9,561 nucleotides of DNA from UBA9300 sp964577305 (GTDB lineage Bacteria > Bacteroidota > Bacteroidia > Bacteroidales > VadinHA17), in NCBI GenBank assembly GCA_964577305.1, contig CAZNYS010000092.1:1-9561 (forward strand), read 5' to 3'. Made by a program: the position numbers and the translations under genes. A model generated the notes under the pieces. It made no database searches and was not told where the DNA came from. It was given only the letters and a program-made list of their open reading frames with translations. Positions 1 through 6,485 of the stretch are shown piece after piece. Each line of letters begins with the position of its first letter. Within the stretch, counting starts at the first letter, position 1.

Positions 1-81
1 CTGCCGGCAGTCAGTCAGCTAAACACTACTCAACAGGGCGGAGCCCGCTCAACCCTAACCAACCTGCTTGCCCCAGGGCAA
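1..81. repeat. CTCAAC-type palindromic repeat, copy A (partial, cut by window edge)
   Basis: The first 81 bases contain spaced CTCAAC/CTACTCAAC words and two short hairpins. One is gggc-gga-gccc at 36-46; the other is ttgccc-ca-gggcaa at 68-81. Bases 1-53 match the reverse complement of 8677-8729 at 49 of 53 positions, so this is the right arm of an element whose left arm is seen in copy C. The left half lies outside the window. No coding potential is evident. It lies about 95 bases upstream of the four-helix-bundle gene, with copy B on the other side of that gene. Confidence 0.75.
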
Positions 82-174
82 TCATATCAAATACTATTTC
101 TCTGAACTTCATTACACAGTTATGCGTAAAAAGTCTTAAATTAGTAATGTCTCGTTTAACCAAAATTTACAATC

Positions 175-537
175 ATGTACAAATTTAATTTCGAAAAACT
201 CGAAGTGTGGAATAATGCCAGGAAACTGGCTAAGAAAATCTACCTGAAAACAGAAAAATTTCCAGAAAGTGAAAAATTCGGTATTAGCACTCAACTAAGA
301 AGAGCAATAGTATCTGTCTGCTCCAACCTGGCTGAAGGGTCATCACGGTTTTCATCAAAGGATCAGATGCATTTTTATTCAATATCCTATAGTAGCCTGA
401 TGGAAACAATAAATCAACTTATATTATCTCAAGACCTGGGGTATCTTTCATCGAAGGATCTCCTAGATTTTCGAAAAGAGGTAAACAGTATTGGATACAT
501 GATCAATGGCCTAAAGGAAGCAGTAAAAGTTAAGTAA
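175..537 (+). CDS. Four-helix-bundle protein, 23S rRNA intervening-sequence (S23/TIGR02436-like) family
   Basis: This 120-residue protein has the family hallmarks: an N-terminal FEKLEVWNNARKLAKKIY helix, the central STQLRRAIVSVCSNLAEGSS signature (about residues 38-57), and a later YSSLMETINQLILSQDLGY helix. Length is normal for the family. Relatives are found inside 23S rRNA intervening sequences and as orphan chromosomal genes; a related four-helix protein (Avd) assists reverse transcriptases in diversity-generating retroelements. No rRNA or reverse transcriptase is visible here, so this is an orphan copy with unknown molecular role. The ATG at 175 is the natural start, placed just before the conserved first helix. 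The stop at 535-537 runs straight into repeat copy B, and copy A lies upstream, so the gene is bracketed by the same repeat family. That suggests a gene-plus-repeat unit, but this is inference. Confidence 0.85.
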   Translation: MYKFNFEKLEVWNNARKLAKKIYLKTEKFPESEKFGISTQLRRAIVSVCSNLAEGSSRFSSKDQMHFYSISYSSLMETINQLILSQDLGYLSSKDLLDFRKEVNSIGYMINGLKEAVKVK

Positions 538-658
538 AGTTGAGTAGGGTTGAGAAGGTTGAGAAGGTTGAGTTTTAAGCTACTAAACTCAACAAGGCAA
601 CCGCAGGTTGCCCGCTCAACACTACTCAACCTGATTACCGCCAGGCAATCAACTCAAC
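538..658. repeat. CTCAAC/GTTGAG palindromic repeat, copy B, between convergent genes
   Basis: The left half has four GTTGAG units (539-548, 549-557, 558-566, 567-572). The right half has CTCAAC units in opposite orientation. A 9-bp inverted repeat, gttgagttt/aaactcaac (567-575 and 585-593), forms the centre. Further hairpins are ggcaacc-gca-ggttgcc (596-612, perfect 7-bp stem) and gattacc-gcca-ggcaatc (633-650, one mismatch). The core agtttt-N8-aaactcaac recurs in copy C. It fills the gap between the + strand four-helix gene and the - strand dehydrogenase, and supplies the latter's TGA stop. It could act as a bidirectional transcription end, but the hairpins lack a clear T-run, so that role is only inferred. 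Confidence 0.8.
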
Positions 659-1931
659 CTTTTCCTATACATCTATCCAGCAAATATTCCTCCGCCTCAA
701 CTGACCACAGCCCTTTATGCCTTTCCGTAATCTCTGCCAGGTCAGCATAAAACCGGTTCTTTTTTGCAAGCTTTTCAAAGTCTTCAATAGCCGTCAGAGG
801 CATATCTATATGTGTATAGATAAGTTTCTTGCCCCCGGGTATATCCGGAAGCCGCAGGGTGGTCCCGATTACTGCCTTCAGCCCGCCGATATGTGTTACC
901 AGTCCGGCCGGGTCAAGACCTGATTCCATAATCTCCAGTGCCTCTGTCATATCAGTATTATTGCCTCCTGATGTTCCAACGATATGTGTGAAATTATAAT
1001 GTGCATTGTAAAAATTGAAAGGTGCTTTGAACCCGGGTTTTGACGGACCGGCAAAGAAATTGAGGCAACCGTCAAAGGCCAGTATGGCATCTCCCTGTTC
1101 GATAACTGCAGGTACAGGGGCAAAAACAAAAACATCGTTAAATCCTTTTCCTCCTGAAACCTGTTTCATGTATTCAACAGGATCATCAAGTGCAGTGGTA
1201 TTAATATACTTCAGTTCAACCCCTTTGCCTGCTGCATATCCGGGCGTGTAAAGTCCCTCTGCCCTGTCGAGCCGCGTCTGGTCAATATCGGTGACAACCA
1301 GCAATGACGGTCGGCGATCCTTACGCTCCAGGACATAATTAATTGCTGCCAGTCCCATTGGTCCGGCTCCTGCAAGAATGGCCATCTTACCTCCCTCAAT
1401 AATCTCCATCTGGTGTATATAAGAACCCGGTTTTGTATGGTAATTGGCATGCATGGCTCCTATAACACATGACAGGGGCTCTGAAAGTGAAGCGGGGTAA
1501 TAACCGGGCCCATTGTATTTAAGCAGACAATCCTGCTCCATTACTTCTGCCGGTATTATAACATATGTTGCATCGCCTCCGATATACGGGTAGGAATAAC
1601 CCGGTGCACTCAACACGCCCATGGGCCCTTCTTTATAATTAATGGCAGGTTGTATTGAGAATTTATCCCCGGGACTGAACTTATCCTGCCACCTGGCACC
1701 AATCTCCACCAGATCACCTGCAAATTCATGTCCTATCATAACCGGATTTTCCGATACATCATCGGGTACTCTCTTATGATCCTCTCCCTGTAAGGCTGCC
1801 TTATGTGATGACATACATATACTGTCGGTGATCACCCTGGCTAGTATTTCATCATCACCTATAGGCGGAAGTTCAAATTCTTCAATACGCAGGTCTTTCT
1901 TACCGTATAATCTGACTGCCCTGGTCTTCAT
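654..1931 (-). CDS. Zinc-type medium-chain dehydrogenase, L-sorbose-1-phosphate reductase (SorE)-like
   Basis: This 425-residue MDR enzyme likely oxidises or reduces a sugar- or polyol-phosphate with a nicotinamide cofactor in the cytoplasm. Visible features are the catalytic zinc ligands Cys39 (DSICMSS), His68-Glu69 (MIGHEFAG) and Glu151 (SLSEPLSC), and the Rossmann motif GAGPMG at 188-193. The four-cysteine structural-zinc lobe of classical alcohol dehydrogenases is absent. The overall pattern, including VPDD near residue 56, APGYSYPYIGGDATY, LNFFAGP, FNFYNAHYN, VGTSGG and LPDIPGGKKLIY, matches my recollection of enteric SorE, which reduces L-sorbose-1-phosphate to D-glucitol-6-phosphate. 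The adjacent SrlD/SorD-like gene, 5 nt upstream, supports that reading. The substrate in this organism is unproven because no sorbose transporter or PTS is present. It is the last gene of the operon, and its TGA lies inside repeat copy B. Confidence 0.85.
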   Translation of the reverse strand: MKTRAVRLYGKKDLRIEEFELPPIGDDEILARVITDSICMSSHKAALQGEDHKRVPDDVSENPVMIGHEFAGDLVEIGARWQDKFSPGDKFSIQPAINYKEGPMGVLSAPGYSYPYIGGDATYVIIPAEVMEQDCLLKYNGPGYYPASLSEPLSCVIGAMHANYHTKPGSYIHQMEIIEGGKMAILAGAGPMGLAAINYVLERKDRRPSLLVVTDIDQTRLDRAEGLYTPGYAAGKGVELKYINTTALDDPVEYMKQVSGGKGFNDVFVFAPVPAVIEQGDAILAFDGCLNFFAGPSKPGFKAPFNFYNAHYNFTHIVGTSGGNNTDMTEALEIMESGLDPAGLVTHIGGLKAVIGTTLRLPDIPGGKKLIYTHIDMPLTAIEDFEKLAKKNRFYADLAEITERHKGLWSVEAEEYLLDRCIGKG

Positions 1932-1936
1932 ACTTT

Positions 1937-2776
1937 CTATTTTAGCATTACCTGTCCACCCGTAACCGGTATAGCCTGGCCGGTTTCATACTCCTGGTCT
2001 ATTACATAATTAATTGCCTTAACCACATCGGAAACACGGCAACCACGGCCTGCAGGCACCTGTTTCTCATAATGTTTCTTTACATCCTCAATGCTTTCTG
2101 CTCCCGGCACTTTCCCCGCATCAAGGTATTGCCTGAATAATCCTGTTTCAGGATCAGACCACAGGGGCCCTTCAAAATAGTTCCCCGGGCATATTGAATT
2201 AACTTTGATATTATACTCGATGAGCTCAAGGGCAAAAGATTGGGTAAGTCCTATTCCCCCAAACTTACTTCCTGCATATGCATAATTCTTAAGGCTGCCC
2301 TGCAGTCCTGATTTTGAATTAACCTGGATGATATCCATGAACCTGCAAGGGTCTTCACTATGCTGTTTCTTCATATATGGACTTACTGCTTTCACGCAAT
2401 TAAAATAGCCCAGGTAATTCACCTTTGTAACCAGCTCAAATGTTTCAACATCCATTTCATCCAGGCTGCCGGCATGTAAAATACCTGCATTACTAATCAG
2501 AATATCTATGCTCCTGAACTCTTCAAATGCCAAAGTTATCATAGTTGACACAGAATTAAAATCCGAAACGTCACAGGTAAGGAATATTGCCCTGTTACTC
2601 CTGTTTCTTCTGTTCATTTCACCGGCAAGCGTTTTTCCCTCTTTCTCTTTTATATCAGCAAGGACAATATTGGCACCCTGTTTAAATAATTCACGGGCAA
2701 TTCCTTTACCAAATCCCTGTGCACCGCCGGTTATTATTACCGTTTTTTGTTTTAAACGATCATTGGATTTATCCAT
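1937..2776 (-). CDS. Short-chain dehydrogenase, sorbitol-6-phosphate 2-dehydrogenase (SrlD/SorD)-like
   Basis: Classical SDR enzyme of about 279 residues. It shows the cofactor motif TGGAQGFG (16-23), Asp41 at the end of the second strand (favouring NAD), NAG (96-98), catalytic Ser154/Ser156 in QVNSKSG, and YxxxK as Tyr167-Lys171. The stretches NSKSG, SKFGGIGLTQSFAL and the C-terminal TGQAIPVTGGQVM closely resemble E. coli SrlD, which interconverts D-glucitol-6-phosphate and D-fructose-6-phosphate. A longer frame begins at a TTG (2800) and would overlap the upstream PHP gene by 16 nt. I chose the ATG at 2776 because it lies 8 nt after the PHP stop and just before the Rossmann fold. It ends in TAG, 5 nt before the SorE-like ATG. 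The family is secure; the exact substrate is inferred from similarity and pairing with SorE. Confidence 0.85.
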   Translation of the reverse strand: MDKSNDRLKQKTVIITGGAQGFGKGIARELFKQGANIVLADIKEKEGKTLAGEMNRRNRSNRAIFLTCDVSDFNSVSTMITLAFEEFRSIDILISNAGILHAGSLDEMDVETFELVTKVNYLGYFNCVKAVSPYMKKQHSEDPCRFMDIIQVNSKSGLQGSLKNYAYAGSKFGGIGLTQSFALELIEYNIKVNSICPGNYFEGPLWSDPETGLFRQYLDAGKVPGAESIEDVKKHYEKQVPAGRGCRVSDVVKAINYVIDQEYETGQAIPVTGGQVMLK

Positions 2777-2784
2777 ATCTGCAT

Positions 2785-4014
2785 TTATAATAATGAACAA
2801 AAAGTCTTTATTATTTTATTCCCAACGCTGATGAATTTTCCTTTCTCCCCTGTTTTAGGTTTACCATGCTCATCCAGGTACCCTTTCCCTTCAATAACTG
2901 TCAGGTACTGATGGGCTGCCATAATACATGCCCCTTCATAATTTATCCTCATCATTTCCCCATCAAGTGGTTGGTCGCCTCCTGCCTTGACTTCCAGTGG
3001 TTTTATTCCGGGTGAGTTATGCTCGGTGCCGAATGTTATAATGAACCCTTTATCGGACATACACTTTACATAATCCCTTAACCTCTGGTAATCATTTCTT
3101 GCAGGAATAAATTCAATACAGTAATACCCCCGGTCAATAAGAGACTGAGCTGCCTTTTCCCTGTCCATCTCAAAATCAGTGTATATACCATTATTGAAGT
3201 CAGCAAGGAAGGGGTAGGTTGGAATGCCTCCTGCATCAAGAATTAAATCACGGATTTCCCCGGGCTCAACAAATATTTCCGGGTCTTCCTCGACAAAAGC
3301 AACGCCCCCTGATTTCAGCAGTTTGGACCGGATAAGGTTTTCAAGCGGGGCATTATTACCAGGCCGAATATCAAAAAAGTCATCACCAAGCAATCTTAAG
3401 AAAATGTTATTACGCTCTTTACCTTCTTTATAGTTCCCTTCAATATTCCTCCTGATCATACCCGCCAGGTGGCGCTCCCTTGCCATACCTTTAGTATGAT
3501 TATTAAGCATGTTACTGAAGTCGATTTTAAGATCTTCATCAATCTCACCCAACAGCTCATTTACTTTCAGAGTCATAAGATGTACATGTTTATTTGACAG
3601 GTCCCTGATATGTTTAAGCCTGCTTGTATTAGCCTTCGAAAGTTTAAGCGGGTAAGCCAGGGCTTTACCGCTGATATAGGTACGCCCCGGATTGTTGGGA
3701 TCATTCACCTTCCGTCCCGCTTCCATATCAACACGGTTGAGTCCTATCATTTCTATATTGAACAGGGGAAATATGCCTGCATTATAACATTTCTCAGCCC
3801 ATTCGTCGAAACCGTCAACTGTATTAAAATCGTTTATTCCAAGGACCGAGATATTTTCTTTTTGAGCCGCTGTAATAATACTGTCCATAGAATCAAATGA
3901 ACTGAATGAATATGGTGTATGGATATGGGCATTCACCTTCAGGTATCCAGGTTGCTCCCTATTACCAGGTGGCACATTTTTTAGCTTCTCTGATATTTCC
4001 GGCCATATATTCAT
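2785..4014 (-). CDS. PHP-domain protein, possible phosphoesterase with a modified metal site
   Basis: A 409-residue protein with an N-terminal PHP signature. HxH is His30-x-His32 (NAHIHTPYSF), followed by GINDFN (59-64), Glu88 in FNIEMIG, GGIPTYPFLADF (262-273) and FGTEHNSPG (328-336). PHP proteins are metal-dependent phosphoesterases, such as histidinol phosphatase, or DNA polymerase-linked exonucleases. In usual members the second motif is TDH, the fourth contains a His (AHP-like) and the last is D-x-H. Here these read NDF, PFL and TEHN, so the metal site is altered. The region between about residues 95 and 255 is long and charged, and I cannot assign it. Its ATG overlaps the E1 stop in an ATGA tetranucleotide, implying translational coupling. 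A sugar-phosphate phosphatase or hydrolase role in the same pathway is plausible but unproven. Confidence 0.75.
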   Translation of the reverse strand: MNIWPEISEKLKNVPPGNREQPGYLKVNAHIHTPYSFSSFDSMDSIITAAQKENISVLGINDFNTVDGFDEWAEKCYNAGIFPLFNIEMIGLNRVDMEAGRKVNDPNNPGRTYISGKALAYPLKLSKANTSRLKHIRDLSNKHVHLMTLKVNELLGEIDEDLKIDFSNMLNNHTKGMARERHLAGMIRRNIEGNYKEGKERNNIFLRLLGDDFFDIRPGNNAPLENLIRSKLLKSGGVAFVEEDPEIFVEPGEIRDLILDAGGIPTYPFLADFNNGIYTDFEMDREKAAQSLIDRGYYCIEFIPARNDYQRLRDYVKCMSDKGFIITFGTEHNSPGIKPLEVKAGGDQPLDGEMMRINYEGACIMAAHQYLTVIEGKGYLDEHGKPKTGEKGKFISVGNKIIKTFCSLL

Positions 4015-6479
4015 ATTCCTCTTTTCGCTCTTTCAATTTTTCCTTTATCTGAAAAGTCATTCTTAACTGCATGTCCTTCCAGGGGCAGGATACGAGTATG
4101 TATTGCATCAATTATCCAGTCAGGCTGCGGGAAGAAGTAATCTTCAAGCTCATATGCCGGTGTTATCCAGTTTCTTGAACCAACAACCACGGCTGGCGCA
4201 TCAAGATGGTCAAATGCCAGCCCGGTGATATTCCTGGCCATATCATTCATGAATGATCCCCTTTCTGAGGCATCTCCTGTAAGCAGTATTCTCCCTGTCT
4301 TTTTCACTGATTCCAGGACAGGTTCATAATTGAATGGTACAAGAGAACGGGCATCAATAATTTCAGCGCCAATACTGTATTTATCCTGTAAAATATCTGC
4401 TGCCTCCAGGGCCCTGTATAGTGTAGCACCAATGGTAAGTATAGTAATATCTGATCCTTCCCTTTTTATATCAGGTTCACCAAGCGGTATTTCATAATAG
4501 CCCTCAGGCACTCCTTCCTTATGGAACTGCTCTCCTATATCATATATCCGCTGGCTTTCAAAGAACACCACCGGGTCGGTTCCCTGCAGTGCTGCATTCA
4601 TCATTCCCTTTGCATCATAGGGAGTTGCCGGAAAGACAACCTTAAGGCCGGGGATATGGGCTACGATTGATGTCCAGTCCTGTGAATGCTGAGCCCCGTA
4701 CTTTGAACCAACAGATACCCTGAGCACCACCGGCATCTTTATTATATTGCCGCTCATTGCCTGCCATTTGGGTAACTGGTTAAAGACTTCGTCCCCTGAC
4801 CTTCCCAGGAAATCGCAATACATGATTTCGGGGATTACTCTTCCTCCACACATGGCATATCCAATTGCTGCTCCCACTATTGCTCCTTCGGATATAGGGG
4901 AATTAAAAAGCCTGTTATAAGGCAGGGCTTCGGTAAGTCCCCGGTAAACGGCAAAGGCACCACCCCAGTCACGGTTCTCTTCACCGAAAGCAATAAGTGT
5001 GGGATCCTTATAAAACCTGTCGATCACTGCTTCGAAAATGCCATCCCTGAGCTGGTACTGTTTCATTTTTGAATAAGGCTTACCATCACTGTCAAAAGCA
5101 TACCTTTCTTTCCTTGCTATCTGCTGTACTCTGGGATTATCTTTAAGTGAGATCAATACCTCAGGCTCTCCCTGCTCCATGGCATTAACTGATCCGTCGG
5201 AGAATATTACTTCACCAATAAGATCCGTATCCTTATCCAAATCCATTCTTGGTGATATGTCATCATCAATAACCATTTTGAACATATCAAGCACCAGGTC
5301 ATTTACCTCACCGTCAATTAGCCTTAAAGAATCCTCATCTGTGATATTATTATCAATAAGTTCCCTGCGAAAATTATAGATACAATCATGTTTTTGCCAG
5401 GCTTCCATCTCTTCCTTTGAACGGTACGAGGAAGCATCGGATGGTGAATGGCCGCTGTAGCGGTATGTTACCGTATCGAGCAATACCGGGCCCCTTTTCT
5501 CTTCAAGCACCTTAATTTTTCTTTTATATGCATCAATAACAGCCAGGGGATTCATTCCATCAATCCTCTCTGCATGCATCTGGTCCCTGTTGACCCCTGC
5601 CCCTATGCGTGCAGCCATACCATATCCCATCGTCTCGCCTGAAGTCTGTCCGCCCATACCGTAGTGGTTATTCATAATATTTATGATCAGAGGGAGGCCT
5701 CCTTTCATATCCCCTTCCCACAGCTCAGTGAACTGGTCCATTGTAGCAAAAGCTATACCTTCCCATACCGGTCCGCAGGCCATGGAAGCATCACCTATAT
5801 TGGCTACAACTATACCCTTCTTGCGGTTTACCTTTTTGAACAGGGCTGCCCCGACTGATATATCCCCGCTGCCACCTACTATTGCATTATTGGGATATAC
5901 ACCAAAGGGGGTGAAAAAAGCATGCATGCTTCCCCCCAGTCCCTTATTAAATCCTGTTTCCCTTGCAAATATCTCGGCCAGGGTGCCATAAACCAGGAAT
6001 TTTTTTGCCAGCTCTTTAACAGAGCTATCATGATCTTTTGCCACAATATCATAAATAGCCCTGTCAAAATAGGACTTCATGATTTTCCCCAGTGACTTAT
6101 CGTCGCTCCAGTGAATAGCAGATAATCCTTTTGCCAGTATTTCCCCGTGACTCCTGTGTGAACCAAAAATATAATCGTCAGAACCCAGGTTATATGCCAT
6201 GCCCACTGCAGCCGCTTCCTGGCCTATTGAGAGGTGGGCCGGACCGGGATGGTTATAAGCTATCCCCCTGTATTCCCCGGTTGTTTTGATAAGGTTCAGC
6301 ATGGTTTCAAATTCCCTTATAAGTAGCATATCATGGTAAATACGTACCAGGTCCTCATCACTGAAATTTTCACGTTCTTCACTTAATGATTTGCTGTACT
6401 GGTTTACCGGTATAGGCTGAAATACTATTTCTCCTTTCTGCCTGATCTTATCAGGATCAATAAACTGGCTCTTTGGCAT
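4011..6479 (-). CDS. Fused alpha-beta E1 component of a thiamine-diphosphate 2-oxoacid (or acetoin-type) dehydrogenase
   Basis: One 822-residue chain contains both E1 subunits. The alpha part (about 40-410) has GSHRSHGE near 106-113, ETGFNKGLGGSMH near 174-186, the ThDP motif GDA(229-231)...NN(270-271), and the loop YRYSGHSPSDASSYR near 339-353. The beta part (about 470-800) has AFGEEN near 497-502, SPISEGAIVGAAIG, GAQHSQDW with His598, IPGLKVVFPATPYDAKGM and AEIIDARSLVPFN. E1 decarboxylates a 2-oxoacid, or cleaves an alpha-hydroxyketone, and passes the acyl group to lipoate on E2. Oddities are GDA in place of GDG, extra segments at about 120-166 and 250-260, and a long bridge between the halves (about 410-470). 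The upstream E2 gene ends 6 nt before this ATG, so the two form one complex. No separate alpha and beta genes are nearby. I cannot fix the substrate: pyruvate, branched-chain oxoacids, acetoin or a sugar-derived oxo compound are all possible. Confidence 0.9.
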   Translation of the reverse strand: MPKSQFIDPDKIRQKGEIVFQPIPVNQYSKSLSEERENFSDEDLVRIYHDMLLIREFETMLNLIKTTGEYRGIAYNHPGPAHLSIGQEAAAVGMAYNLGSDDYIFGSHRSHGEILAKGLSAIHWSDDKSLGKIMKSYFDRAIYDIVAKDHDSSVKELAKKFLVYGTLAEIFARETGFNKGLGGSMHAFFTPFGVYPNNAIVGGSGDISVGAALFKKVNRKKGIVVANIGDASMACGPVWEGIAFATMDQFTELWEGDMKGGLPLIINIMNNHYGMGGQTSGETMGYGMAARIGAGVNRDQMHAERIDGMNPLAVIDAYKRKIKVLEEKRGPVLLDTVTYRYSGHSPSDASSYRSKEEMEAWQKHDCIYNFRRELIDNNITDEDSLRLIDGEVNDLVLDMFKMVIDDDISPRMDLDKDTDLIGEVIFSDGSVNAMEQGEPEVLISLKDNPRVQQIARKERYAFDSDGKPYSKMKQYQLRDGIFEAVIDRFYKDPTLIAFGEENRDWGGAFAVYRGLTEALPYNRLFNSPISEGAIVGAAIGYAMCGGRVIPEIMYCDFLGRSGDEVFNQLPKWQAMSGNIIKMPVVLRVSVGSKYGAQHSQDWTSIVAHIPGLKVVFPATPYDAKGMMNAALQGTDPVVFFESQRIYDIGEQFHKEGVPEGYYEIPLGEPDIKREGSDITILTIGATLYRALEAADILQDKYSIGAEIIDARSLVPFNYEPVLESVKKTGRILLTGDASERGSFMNDMARNITGLAFDHLDAPAVVVGSRNWITPAYELEDYFFPQPDWIIDAIHTRILPLEGHAVKNDFSDKGKIERAKRGI

Positions 6480-6485
6480 AGACGA

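Noticed and set aside
175..537. Accessory gene of a diversity-generating retroelement, or an IVS within a 23S rRNA gene
   Set aside because: No reverse transcriptase, template/variable repeat or rRNA sequence is present in the window.
2777..2800. Upstream TTG start for the SrlD-like gene
   Set aside because: It would overlap the PHP gene and add a non-conserved leader; the ATG at 2776 fits both the spacing and the family start.
5683..5991. A 102-residue + strand frame opposite the E1 gene
   Set aside because: Antisense to the conserved ThDP-binding region; a shadow of E1 codon use.
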